Notes: generated from the sequence alone by a model not told the origin. DNA of 64,000 nt from Sphingomonas sp. 3P27F8 (GCF_005502745.1 NZ_SCNL01000018.1:1-64000), one strand, 5' to 3'. Shown: positions 45,702-53,999, counted from the stretch's first letter. Made by a program: numbers and translations.

Positions 45702-47221
45702 GCCGCGATCCTCTCTTCGCCCCCGGCGATCGGCAGCCGGAAGGTGAAGGACGCCCCACCCCGCTCGTTACCGCTCGCGGTCAGCCTGCCGCCGTGCGTC
45801 TCGATGATCGAGCGGCATATCGACAGGCCCATTCCCATGCCCTCCTGCTTGGTCGTGAAGAACGGCCGGAACAGGCTCTCAGGCTCGGCATCTCCGAAGC
45901 CGTTCCCGCAGTCGCTGACCTCGACGACCACTTGATCGTCCCGCACACTGCCATCGATGCAGAGCTCGCGGTCGGCCGACGGCGTTCCCGCCATCGCCTG
46001 CTGCGCGTTCATCATGAGGTTGAGCAGGACCTGCTGTAGCTGCACGCGATCGCCGAGAACGGCGGGCAGGTCTGCATCCAGGCTGACGTTCATCCGCACG
46101 CCGCTGGCGATCATGTCGCGCTGAACCAGTTCGGTCGTCTCCTGAACGAGCGGCGATATCCTCACGGCTTCTCGACGCGGATCTCCCTTGCGTGCCAGAT
46201 CGCGAATCCGAGCGATAACATCCGCAGCGCGCTTTCCGTTGATCGAGATGTGGTCAAGACAGTCCGCGGTCTCCGGGGCCTCCTGCGCCTCGCGCCTCAG
46301 CCACCGCTGCCCGGACTTCGCATAGGTGATGATGGCCGACAGCGGCTGGTTGACCTCGTGCGCGATGGAGGCGGCAAGCTGGCCGAGCGTCGTCACGCGG
46401 GACATGTGCGTCAGCTCCGCCTGCGCCTCGGCGAGACGCTCCAGATCGCGGTTGCGTTGGGTCATGTCGAGCGCGGTGACCAGCACACGGCTCCAGCCGG
46501 CGTGGTCGGGGGGCAGCGTCACGCGCAGCACCACGTCGATCAGGTCGCCCGAGGTGGTGCGGAACTGCATCTCCTCCTCGATCGGGGCCTCGCCGCGCAG
46601 GAGCCGCTCGAAGATCCGGGCCTGCGCGGCCTGCGCGCTTATGGTGTAGTGTTCGATGATGTTCGCGCCGACCAGTTCGGACCGGTCGACGTAGCCGAAT
46701 AGACGCGCCACCTCCTGGTTGGCACTCCTGATGATCGCGGCACCGCCCGCACGCCTGACCAGGTCGAGGCTCGGGGCTTCGCCTGACTTGAGGAGCCGGT
46801 AGGCGGGCGACCAGTCGCTCTCCCAGATCGGAAAGCCGGAGGCATCGAAGATCATTCGATAGCGCTCGTCCGAATTACGGCGCTCTTCCGCCGCGGTGAT
46901 CTGCCGTGCGCTGAGGGCCGCCGTCGTCGCGATCGCGACGAGGCTGACGGCGAGGCGCATCGTCGGCGAACCGATCTCGTCCATCCCGTGGCTGATGACG
47001 TAGCCGATGACGGCCATCGTGCCGCAGAGCGCGCCAACCGCGAAGACGAGCGTCCGGCGATTCTGGCGCGCCGCGACCATCACGACCACGACGTAGAGGA
47101 CCGCGACCGCCCCCTGCAGCGGGCTGAGGACATCGAGCGCGAAGATGCCGAGCGCGAGCAGCAGCGCCATGGCGAGCCTCGTCATCTCCGCCCAGCCACC
47201 GGATATCGCAGCCCTTCCCAT
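45698..47221 (-). CDS. PAS-domain sensor histidine kinase, partner of the FixJ-type regulator
   Basis: Encodes about 507 residues. The N-terminal part has four membrane helices (about 15-115) with short loops, followed by a PAS domain (about 135-265) ending in [16 protein letters not shown]. HisKA has the phosphorylated His in [23 protein letters not shown]. The HATPase has N box [10 protein letters not shown] and [12 protein letters not shown]. It should phosphorylate the FixJ-type protein encoded just downstream. GGGAGG before the ATG at 47221 decides the start; other in-frame ATGs lie at 47263 and 47245. Confidence 0.9.
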   Translation of the reverse strand: MGRAAISGGWAEMTRLAMALLLALGIFALDVLSPLQGAVAVLYVVVVMVAARQNRRTLVFAVGALCGTMAVIGYVISHGMDEIGSPTMRLAVSLVAIATTAALSARQITAAEERRNSDERYRMIFDASGFPIWESDWSPAYRLLKSGEAPSLDLVRRAGGAAIIRSANQEVARLFGYVDRSELVGANIIEHYTISAQAAQARIFERLLRGEAPIEEEMQFRTTSGDLIDVVLRVTLPPDHAGWSRVLVTALDMTQRNRDLERLAEAQAELTHMSRVTTLGQLAASIAHEVNQPLSAIITYAKSGQRWLRREAQEAPETADCLDHISINGKRAADVIARIRDLARKGDPRREAVRISPLVQETTELVQRDMIASGVRMNVSLDADLPAVLGDRVQLQQVLLNLMMNAQQAMAGTPSADRELCIDGSVRDDQVVVEVSDCGNGFGDAEPESLFRPFFTTKQEGMGMGLSICRSIIETHGGRLTASGNERGGASFTFRLPIAGGEERIAA

Positions 47222-47297
47222 ACCAGCCTCCCGCGACCGCACCATCGGGCCGCTCGGAAACAAGCTGGCTCAGGTGCGAGCCGCTCGCAACCGCTAT

Positions 47298-47317
47298 CGG
47301 ATACGGAAATCTTCGTC
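47298..47317 (-). promoter_or_regulatory. Degenerate promoter element, copy J (upstream of sensor kinase)
   Basis: Reads GACGAAGATTTCCGTATCCG, matching mainly the TTTCCGTAT core of copy B, 76 bp before the kinase start in the right direction. Only 11 of 20 positions match copy A, and it overlaps the next stop codon, so support is weak. Confidence 0.3.
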
Positions 47318-47951
47318 ACGGGCGGAACGTCATCCGGAAACGCGTGCCGGGCCGGGCATCCTCGATCGTCGCCGATCCCCGGAGCTTCGTGACCGTCGCA
47401 TCGATCAGGCGGCTGCCAAGGCCTGGTATGGCTTTTCCGGCAAGGCGTCCCCGTCCGCGGTCTTCGACGATGAAGAGCAGCGACCCGTCCTGTTCCTGTG
47501 AAAGCGAGACGAAGATGCCACCCCGCTCATCCGCCGAATAGGCGTGCTCGCAGGCGTTCGTGACCAGCTCGGTGGCGAGAATACCGATCGAGGTAGCTAC
47601 GCCGCTCGCCACCAGTACCGGATCGGCATTGACGAGCAACGTGCGGTGTTCGGGGCAGCTGTCGGCGAGCTGCTCCCCGAGATCGTCGAGATAGGCGCCG
47701 AGATCCACCTCTCCGCACCCACCCTTGTAGAGCTGCCGGTGGACACCGCCGACCGCCGCGATGCGCTGCTGGGTGCGCTGGAGGACGGCGAGCCCTTCGG
47801 GATCCGTGACGTTCCGCGCCTCGACCGAGATAAGGGCCGCGAGCAGCTGCAGGTGGTTGGCCACCCGGTGGTTCGCCTCGTCGGCGGCGCTTGGCGCCGC
47901 GAGCGGCGGAAGGACCGCGAACGGCGGCAGCATCTCTTGAGCCATCATCAT
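47316..47951 (-). CDS. HisKA_2-type histidine kinase without sensor domain
   Basis: Encodes 211 residues. The dimerisation/phosphotransfer segment DEANHRVANHLQLLAALIS (about residues 24-42) carries the candidate His. A compact HATPase follows, with ELVTNACEHAYS (N box) and VEDRGRGRL, and a C-terminal GLGSRLIDATV. Such HisKA_2/HWE-like kinases act in alphaproteobacterial stress signalling, often with single-domain receivers. There is no sensory domain. The start is one of three consecutive ATGs at 47951; ATG 47987 is possible. It has copy C of the promoter element upstream. Confidence 0.8.
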   Translation of the reverse strand: MMMAQEMLPPFAVLPPLAAPSAADEANHRVANHLQLLAALISVEARNVTDPEGLAVLQRTQQRIAAVGGVHRQLYKGGCGEVDLGAYLDDLGEQLADSCPEHRTLLVNADPVLVASGVATSIGILATELVTNACEHAYSADERGGIFVSLSQEQDGSLLFIVEDRGRGRLAGKAIPGLGSRLIDATVTKLRGSATIEDARPGTRFRMTFRP

Positions 47952-48013
47952 GTCTTTCTCGCCCCATCCTGAATTCGATGAAACCATTTGCGGGAAGAGG
48001 TAGGGTGCGATCC

Positions 48014-48033
48014 ATCATACGGAGGTTTGGGGC
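48014..48033 (-). promoter_or_regulatory. Accessory-region promoter element, copy C(-) (towards HisKA_2 kinase)
   Basis: Reads GCCCCAAACCTCCGTATGAT, identical to copy A, 62 bp before the kinase start at 47951. A second, opposite copy lies 14 bp away. Confidence 0.75.
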
Positions 48034-48047
48034 GCCGGGCCGCCCGC

Positions 48048-48067
48048 ACCCGAAACCTCCGTATGGG
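48048..48067 (+). promoter_or_regulatory. Accessory-region promoter element, copy C(+) (towards oxidoreductase fusion)
   Basis: Reads ACCCGAAACCTCCGTATGGG, 16 of 20 identical to copy A, 85 bp before the GTG at 48153. Its -10-like hexamer TATGGG is weaker than the TATGAT of other copies. Confidence 0.65.
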
Positions 48068-48152
48068 TGGTCGCGGGCGGGGCGCGCTGGGATAAGCGCA
48101 CCAGGACAAGTGCTCGCCGACGCTTCTGCGGCCCGCACGAGAGGAGGACGGC

Positions 48153-49826
48153 GTGAGCACGATCGAGACGCGCGAGAGCCAGATGTTTCCCGTGTTGACC
48201 CAGCCGCAGATCGACAGCGCGCGCCGGTTCGCCAGCGGGCCGGAACGCCGCTTCGCGCCGGGCGAGACGCTATACGACATCGGAAGCAGCGGCGCGCCCG
48301 CGTGGCTCGTGCTCGAAGGCGCGGTCGACGTCTCCCGACGCGACGGCCTCAGCCGCGACGCGAGGATCACAACGCACGGCCGCGGCCAGTTCTCCGGCGA
48401 GGTCAACCAGCTCGCCGGACGGCCATCGATCGCGGCCGGCCGAGCGGGGCCCGACGGCTGCACCGCTCTGCCCTTCGATGCCGCGCACCTGCGCGCGCTG
48501 ATGATCGGGTCCGCCGATCTGGGCGAGATCGTCATGCGCGCGCTCATCCTTCGCCGCGTCAGCCTGATCGAGGAGGGTGGCGCCGGCACGATCATCATCG
48601 GCGTTCCGAACAGCCCCGACGTCCTGCGCCTGCAGAACTTCCTCAGCCGCAGCGGCCTGCCAAACCTCGTGCTAGACGTGCGCTCCAACGAGGATGGCCG
48701 TGATCTCGTCGAGCGCACCGGCGTGCTGCCCGAGGATCTGCCCCTCGTCGTCTGCCCGAGCGGGCCGCTGCTGCGCCGGCCGAGCGACGAGGATCTGGCC
48801 GCATGCCTCGGCATCGTGCCCGACATCGATCCCGACAAGGTGTTCGACGTAGCGGTCGTCGGCGCCGGCCCTGCCGGCCTCGCCACCGCGGTCTATGCGG
48901 CATCGGAGGGTCTCTCGGTTATCGTCGTCGACGCGCGGGCGATGGGTGGCCAGGCCGGCGCCTCCGCCCGCATCGAGAACTATCTCGGCTTCCCGACCGG
49001 CATCTCCGGGCAGGCGCTCGCCGGCCGCGCGTTCAACCAGGCGCTCAAGTTCGGCGCCGAGATCGCTATCCCCGTCGCGGTCGACCGGATGGAATGCGAG
49101 GGGCCGCATCCAGTGCTGTTCTGCGCCGGCAACCGGCGCATCCAATCGCGTTCCGTGGTGATCGCCTCCGGCGCCCGTTACCGCAGGCCCGACGTGCCTC
49201 ATCTGAAGGATCTTGAGGGGGCGGGCATCTCGTACTGGGTCTCCGCGATCGAGGCGAAGCTGTGTGCCGGCGAGGAGGTGGTGCTGATCGGTGGCGGCAA
49301 CTCGGCCGGCCAGGCCATCGTCTTCCTCGCCCCGCAGGTGAAGCGGCTGCACCTGATGGTCCGCCGGGACCTCAGGGAGACGATGTCGCAGTATCTGATA
49401 GACCGCATCGCATCGCTGCCGAACGTCGAGATCCATGTCGGCACGGAGATCGTCGGCGTCGAGGGTGACAGGAAAGATGGCCTGTCCGCCGCGACATTCG
49501 CGGACAGCGCGACCGGCGAGCGCCGACGCTACGCGATCCGGCACCTGTTCCTGTTCATCGGCGCAGACCCCAATGCCGACTGGGCGCGCGACTGCGTCGA
49601 GACCGACAGCCGGGGCTTCGTCGTGACGGGCGGCGGCGCACTCTCACTGGAAACCAGCCTCCCCGGGGTTTTCGCCATCGGCGACGTGCGGGCGGGATCG
49701 ACCAAGCGCGTCGCAGCCGCCGTCGGCGAGGGAGCGGCGGCCGTCGCGCAGATCCACGCCAAGCTGGCCGAAAGCGCGACCTCGCCGACCGCCATCATCC
49801 CCACGCCGACGAAGGAGAATGCATGA
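48153..49826 (+). CDS. Cyclic-nucleotide-binding-like domain fused to thioredoxin reductase-like oxidoreductase
   Basis: Encodes 557 residues. Residues about 15-150 resemble a cNMP-binding/CRP-type sensor domain (RRFAPGETLYDIGSSGAPAWLVLEGAVDV). About 155-235 form a thioredoxin-like or Rossmann middle part. The C-terminal 320 residues are thioredoxin reductase-like with two dinucleotide motifs (VVGAGPAGLATAVYAA and LIGGGNSAGQAIVFLA) and the end motif GVFAIGDVRAG. The usual CxxC disulfide is absent: the matching place reads GISYWVSAIE. GAGGAGG precedes the GTG start. It is coupled to the UBP zinc-finger gene. Confidence 0.85.
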   Translation: MSTIETRESQMFPVLTQPQIDSARRFASGPERRFAPGETLYDIGSSGAPAWLVLEGAVDVSRRDGLSRDARITTHGRGQFSGEVNQLAGRPSIAAGRAGPDGCTALPFDAAHLRALMIGSADLGEIVMRALILRRVSLIEEGGAGTIIIGVPNSPDVLRLQNFLSRSGLPNLVLDVRSNEDGRDLVERTGVLPEDLPLVVCPSGPLLRRPSDEDLAACLGIVPDIDPDKVFDVAVVGAGPAGLATAVYAASEGLSVIVVDARAMGGQAGASARIENYLGFPTGISGQALAGRAFNQALKFGAEIAIPVAVDRMECEGPHPVLFCAGNRRIQSRSVVIASGARYRRPDVPHLKDLEGAGISYWVSAIEAKLCAGEEVVLIGGGNSAGQAIVFLAPQVKRLHLMVRRDLRETMSQYLIDRIASLPNVEIHVGTEIVGVEGDRKDGLSAATFADSATGERRRYAIRHLFLFIGADPNADWARDCVETDSRGFVVTGGGALSLETSLPGVFAIGDVRAGSTKRVAAAVGEGAAAVAQIHAKLAESATSPTAIIPTPTKENA

Positions 49827-50125
49827 TGCCATGCTCGCACATGAGGACGATCCACGAGGTGACACCGAGCGCCCGCGGTTGCGAGGAATGTCTGAAGATC
49901 GGCAGCGAGTGGCTGCATCTGCGCCTGTGTCGCGAGTGCGGTCACGTCGGCTGCTGCGACCAGTCGCCGCACCGCCACGCACGTGCCCACTTCCACGAGA
50001 CGGGGCATCCGATCATCGAGGGCTACGACCCGCCGGAAGGCTGGGGCTGGTGCTACGTGGACGACATCGAGGTCGATCTGCCCGACCAGACCGAGCAGAT
50101 CGGACCGATCCCGCGCTACTATTGA
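49823..50125 (+). CDS. UBP-type zinc finger protein
   Basis: Encodes 100 residues with a ZnF-UBP domain: CEECLKIG (two Cys, about residues 20-23), LRLCRECGHVGCCD and HRHARAHFHETGHPI with Cys and His ligands. In eukaryotes this finger binds the ubiquitin C terminus; the bacterial role is unknown. It overlaps the oxidoreductase gene by 4 bp (ATGA), a pairing I recall from other bacteria, so the two likely act together. Confidence 0.88.
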   Translation: MMPCSHMRTIHEVTPSARGCEECLKIGSEWLHLRLCRECGHVGCCDQSPHRHARAHFHETGHPIIEGYDPPEGWGWCYVDDIEVDLPDQTEQIGPIPRYY

Positions 50126-50400
50126 GCGAGCCGCCCTTCAAAGTTCGCGTCCAGCGCCGGCCATATCCTGATGGCAAGCGTCGCGAGATGCTCCCCACGC
50201 TCCTGGATGTCAGCCTCCGCCCACTGGGTACGGCGGACGAACCACTTGTTGAGTAAAAGGCCGGTGTGCTCGGCGAACTTCGACGAGCGCCGCTCCAGAG
50301 GGAGCCCGTGATTGAAGCTGACGGCGCTCGTCCTTGATGGTCGCGCCACGCGCGGGATAGGTCTTGGCGGCGGACGCCGGGTAGCCCTCGCCAGGGTCAC
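50119..50400 (-). pseudogene. Remnant of a DUF1524 (HNH-type) protein C terminus
   Basis: On the minus strand the frame ending at 50119 encodes SFNHGLPLERRSSKFAEHTG, then LLLN and WAEADIQERGEHLATLAIRI. This resembles the C terminus of DUF262/DUF1524 (GmrSD-like) proteins, where an LTxSxNxxLSN part precedes W-IRxRGExL-IWP. The upstream part changes frame (a related stretch is in another frame at 50330-50440) and has no start. The next 185 bp up to 50585 contain only an inverted repeat. Confidence 0.4.
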
Positions 50401-50473
50401 GGTCTGTGGCACGTAGACAACTTTGTTGCCCAGACTGCAAAGATGAAATCGAAGAGAAGCATGAAGCTGGTCG

Positions 50474-50500
50474 ATCATGCGAAGGTTTGCGCCAAACCTT
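50474..50500 (-). promoter_or_regulatory. Orphan promoter element, copy E, overlapping an inverted repeat
   Basis: Minus strand 50493-50474 reads GGCGCAAACCTTCGCATGAT, 16 of 20 identical to copy A. Part of it forms a palindrome AAGGTTTG-CGC-CAAACCTT (50482-50500). No intact gene follows it, only the DUF1524 remnant. Confidence 0.5.
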
Positions 50501-50585
50501 GGTGGCAGCGTCCGTGCCCTCATCCAGATCTCACACGAAAAGGAGGAGGCCACAGGCCCCCTCCCCGATCAGCGATGATCCTGGA

Positions 50586-51422
50586 TCAGCTGCGCACGAA
50601 CGCGAGCAAGTCCGGGTTGATCACATCGGCGTGCGTGGTCAGCATGCCGTGCGGATAGCCTTCGTAGATCTTGAGCGTGCTGTTTTTCAGCAGCTTGGCC
50701 TGAAGGACCGAGGCGTCCTTATAAGGGACGATCTGATCGTCATCGCCCTGCAGGACGAGCGTGGGCACGCTGATCGCCTTCAGATCCTCGGTCTGGTCGG
50801 TCTCGGAGAAGGCCTTGATCCCTTCGAGATGCGCCAGCGCGCTGCCGACCATACCCTGGCGCCACCAGTTGCGTATCACGCCCTCGGACACCTTTGCGCC
50901 GTCGCGGTTGAAACCGTAGAAGGGCCCGGAGGCGACATCGAGAAAGAACTGGGCGCGGTTCGCGGCGAGTGCCGCCCGGAAACCGTCGAACACCTCGATG
51001 GGCGTGCCGTTCGGGTTGCCTTCGGTCTTGACCATCAGCGGCGGGACGGCGCTGACCAGGACGGCCTTGGCGACACGACCCTGCGGCTCGCCATACTTGG
51101 CGACGTAGCGGGCCACCTCGCCGCCACCGGTAGAATGGCCGATGTGGACCGCGTTCTTCAGGTCCAGCGCCTCGGCGACCGCGTTGGCGTCGGAGGCGTA
51201 GTGATCCATGTCGTGGCCGGTCGAGATCTGCGAGGAGCGGCCATGGCCGCGGCGGTCACTGGCGACGACGCGGTAGCCGTTGGCCACGAAGAAGATCATC
51301 TGCGCGTCCCAGTCGTCCGAAGACAGCGGCCAGCCGTGGTGGAAGACGATCGGCTGGGCGTCCTTGGGGCCCCAGTCCTTGTAGAAGATCTCCGCACCGT
51401 CCGTTGTCGTGATGTAGCCCAT
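50586..51422 (-). CDS. Alpha/beta hydrolase, non-haem chloroperoxidase-like
   Basis: Encodes 278 residues. The nucleophile elbow GHSTGGGE (Ser about residue 97), the acid in DDDQIVP and the His in GYPHGM near the end make a complete triad. HHGWPLSSDDWDAQ forms the oxyanion region. Sequence type is that of bacterial esterases also called non-haem chloroperoxidases; true physiological activity is unknown. GGAGGAAGAC precedes the ATG at 51422; the ATG at 51434 is possible. Copy D of the promoter element lies 79 bp upstream. Confidence 0.9.
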   Translation of the reverse strand: MGYITTTDGAEIFYKDWGPKDAQPIVFHHGWPLSSDDWDAQMIFFVANGYRVVASDRRGHGRSSQISTGHDMDHYASDANAVAEALDLKNAVHIGHSTGGGEVARYVAKYGEPQGRVAKAVLVSAVPPLMVKTEGNPNGTPIEVFDGFRAALAANRAQFFLDVASGPFYGFNRDGAKVSEGVIRNWWRQGMVGSALAHLEGIKAFSETDQTEDLKAISVPTLVLQGDDDQIVPYKDASVLQAKLLKNSTLKIYEGYPHGMLTTHADVINPDLLAFVRS

Positions 51423-51501
51423 GTCTTCCTCCATCCATGCCGGCGGCCTGGGATGGCCCGTCGAACGAGGATGGATATCGGCGCTTCGGGATGGATTCGG
51501 T

Positions 51502-51521
51502 ATTATACGGAGGTTGGGGGC
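51502..51521 (-). promoter_or_regulatory. Accessory-region promoter element, copy D (upstream of hydrolase)
   Basis: Reads GCCCCCAACCTCCGTATAAT towards the hydrolase, 18 of 20 identical to copy A. Its last six bases are a perfect TATAAT -10 box. Confidence 0.75.
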
Positions 51522-51671
51522 TTACTGACCCCCGCCGCGAGGTCGGTTCGGCACCTTGTTATGGTTTCGGCAAACCTGTGGCTGGGTGCCCCTATCCTCC
51601 GCATCAGCCCCGATCCAGATCCCGACTTCCCTTTCCAGCGCGCGATCGACCGCGCGATCGGCGAGGCGCGG

Positions 51672-52718
51672 TCAGGATTCCCTCACCGGATCGACGTCGT
51701 TCACCCGCTCCAAGATGAGCGGATCGAGCGGCGTCACCGGCAGCGGCGGCACGCTCTCCGGCGCGATGCCGAACACTGCCGCCAGCACGTCGGTGGAGAC
51801 CGACGTCGTCGACGCCCGGTAGCCGATGTCTGCGGGCATCGCCTGGTCGAAGAACACCAGGAAATGGATGTCCTCGTCCGCGATCACCTCGATATGGTGT
51901 GGATACGACTTGGGGATGAAGTAGGTGTCGCCCGGCTCCAGCTGGTAGGTGTCGACGCTGCCGTCGGGGTCGAGGATCGACATGCGCGCCCGCCCCTTGT
52001 GCACATATCCCATCTCCGCTGTCCCCGGGTGCCAGTGCGGCTCGCGCATCCCGTTCTCGGGGATGTCGATGGCATACATCGCCAGGCTGCGCAGCGCCGG
52101 CCAGAACTGCGACCGGGCAACCCGCGCCGTCCCATAGGGATGGTCGATCAGCGGCGTCGCCGCCTCGACGCCGAACTTGTGCGGATCGGGCAGCGCCGCC
52201 GAGGGCGGCACGACCGCCGGCGCCACGCGCCGCACCAGCATGGGCGAGCCCGTCTCGCGGCGCAGCACGGAAAAGTCGCTCGCGGGCAGCGTGAAGGTGT
52301 TGCCGAGCACCGCGTCGGTCATCGCGCCGAACGCGCCGTGCAGGGAGAACTCCTCCGGCTTCTCGTGGCTGAAGACGATGATCAGCTCGGCCTCGCCGTC
52401 GCCGACGTTCTCGATCGTATGGAGCGATCCAGTGGTGACGTGGAACATCTCCCCCGCCCCGATGGTGAACGAGCCGAACACGTCGCCGGTGTCGAGCAGC
52501 GACACCAGCACCTCACCCGACACACAATAGGCCAGCTCGTCGGCGTTGGCGTGCCAGTGCGGTTCGCGGACGACACCCGGCGCAAGCACCAGCCGGCGCA
52601 TCGACATCCCGCGCAGCAGCGGGAAGTTTCCGGCGTCGACGCCGCGCACGGAGCCGAGATCGCCTTCGTAGCTGATGTCGGAGCGGATCAGCGAGCGGAC
52701 GTGGCGTGACGTGGACAT
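51672..52718 (-). CDS. Bicupin, oxalate decarboxylase-like
   Basis: Encodes 348 residues with two cupin domains. The first has metal-binding HWHANADE (about residues 54-61) and a later His in SLHTIEN. The second has HWHPGTAEMGY (about 226-236) and HHIE. Two HxH-E sets match oxalate decarboxylase/oxidase-type bicupins that use Mn. No signal peptide is visible, unlike fungal forms. The substrate is not proven. It is convergent to nothing and stands between the hydrolase and the divergent lipoprotein gene. Confidence 0.85.
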   Translation of the reverse strand: MSTSRHVRSLIRSDISYEGDLGSVRGVDAGNFPLLRGMSMRRLVLAPGVVREPHWHANADELAYCVSGEVLVSLLDTGDVFGSFTIGAGEMFHVTTGSLHTIENVGDGEAELIIVFSHEKPEEFSLHGAFGAMTDAVLGNTFTLPASDFSVLRRETGSPMLVRRVAPAVVPPSAALPDPHKFGVEAATPLIDHPYGTARVARSQFWPALRSLAMYAIDIPENGMREPHWHPGTAEMGYVHKGRARMSILDPDGSVDTYQLEPGDTYFIPKSYPHHIEVIADEDIHFLVFFDQAMPADIGYRASTTSVSTDVLAAVFGIAPESVPPLPVTPLDPLILERVNDVDPVRES

Positions 52719-52818
52719 CGGACATTCCCTTCCAATCGGACGGCGCGCCGGGTCGGCCCACCTGACTGGCCCTGAAGCTGACGCGACCGATCAAAGCGCG
52801 CCATTCACACGAAGATAT

Positions 52819-52842
52819 GCCCAACCTTCGTTTGGGTTGGCC
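52819..52842 (+). promoter_or_regulatory. Weak copy G of the element with inverted repeat
   Basis: Reads GCCCAACCTTCGTTTGGGTT; with a one-base gap it fits the CCCAAACCTCCGT part of the consensus. CCAACC and GGTTGG form an inverted repeat here. It lies between the divergent bicupin and lipoprotein genes and could serve either. Confidence 0.3.
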
Positions 52843-52935
52843 CGCCCGCCTTCGATCCATAGCTGTTGGTTCAGCCGACGAGGCGACCGGTGCGCGGTCG
52901 CGGATCGCCGGCATGGGGATGCCGGGAGACACGCA

Positions 52936-53310
52936 ATGCGGACCATTACGATCATGATGGTGACGGCCACGGCCGCCGCGTCGCTACTGACCGGCTGCGC
53001 TGCCTCCGCGCCGCAGGCCCGGAACGAGTGCCCGGATCCGTGGGCAGTCGCGCCGCCCTCGGTCGCGGACGCCGCCTACATGGAGGGCCTGACCGACCGC
53101 CTGGCAGGCCCCGACCGCGAGAACACGATTGTGCAGGCCATCGGCGAGGTCCACCGCCGCGCGCCGCAGGCCGGCAACGACACGATCACCAACATCCTGA
53201 TCGCCGCCGACTGCCCCAACGTCGCGCGCAAGCCCGACCACAGCGAGGCGGCGGAACGCGACAGGATCGCGGGCTTCCGCGCGCAGGTTGACCAGATACT
53301 CGCGCAGTAG
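52936..53310 (+). CDS. Small lipoprotein of unknown function
   Basis: Encodes 124 residues. The signal peptide has a lipobox SLLTGC (Cys about residue 21). The mature part is helical, with three further Cys (NECPDPW, AADCPN) and DHSEAAERDRIAGFRAQVDQIL at the C terminus. No family recognised. It may be anchored in the inner or outer membrane; the +2 residue is Ala, which favours the outer membrane. It is divergent from the bicupin gene. Confidence 0.7.
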   Translation: MRTITIMMVTATAAASLLTGCAASAPQARNECPDPWAVAPPSVADAAYMEGLTDRLAGPDRENTIVQAIGEVHRRAPQAGNDTITNILIAADCPNVARKPDHSEAAERDRIAGFRAQVDQILAQ

Positions 53311-53923
53311 CACTTGGGGCGGTCCGCCATCTTCTTCCGGCAGAAGGCGGGCGAGAAGCTCCATCCCGCAAGCCAGTTCCCCACGTCTCGCCCGTCAACC
53401 GCTGAAACTCCTTCGATTTTCAGCGAGACAGCCCGGTCGCCGACGAGCGCGGTCATCATCCGCCGCCTGCACGGACACGACCGCCGGCCGGCCCTAATGG
53501 ATCAGGAGATGGCCCTGCGCGGGCTTTCGGCGGAGCGTTGCGATGCGCCGGCGTCATCCGTGACGCCGAACACACCTTTGACGACATCATGGCGGGCAGC
53601 GTCGCCAAGCTGAGCAAGTTCTCGGCAAGAAGGGCGGCAAGGCCGCGTCGAGGAAGCAGGTTTCGCCGAATCTCGCCGGCCACGTACAGACGCGCGATAT
53701 CCGCTGCGCCGCCCGAGCATCTTACCGGCTTGGCTGCCTCCAAGGCGCGCGGAGGTCTTCTCGCCGTCCGGGATGGCGGATTTCATGGTGAAGTCGCCCG
53801 ACGGCGGTTCAATCGACTAGATCGTGATGTCGGGTGCGCGATCCGACCTCACCGAGGTCGTCACTGACGGTCTCTAATCCTGCTGATCGTGCCGAGCCTC
53901 GGGTGCCCGCTATTGGCAGGGAA
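53311..53923. other. Long gene-free stretch at the right end of the accessory region
   Basis: About 610 bp without a supported gene. Several open frames of 60-110 codons exist on both strands, but none has a Shine-Dalgarno, a recognisable domain or sensible composition. It may be decayed DNA. Confidence 0.5.
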
Positions 53924-53999
53924 TGGTGGAGCCGAGGGGGATCGAACCCCTGACCTTCGCAATGCCATTGCGACGCTCTCCCAGCTGAGCTACGGCCCC
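53924..53999 (-). tRNA. tRNA-Ala (anticodon GGC)
   Basis: A 76-base cloverleaf with encoded CCA on the minus strand. The acceptor arm pairs GGGGCCG with CGGCTCC and contains the G3:U70 wobble that identifies tRNA-Ala. The anticodon loop is ATGGCAT with GGC. It marks the right border of the accessory region. Confidence 0.97.

Noticed and set aside
46988..47392. A plus-strand 134-codon frame upstream of the sensor kinase
   Set aside because: It is antisense to the kinase N terminus and has no Shine-Dalgarno or domain.
38570..53999. Integration of the accessory region at tRNA-Arg or tRNA-Ala by a tyrosine recombinase
   Set aside because: I found no integrase gene and no second copy of either tRNA 3' end that could be an attachment-site duplicate.
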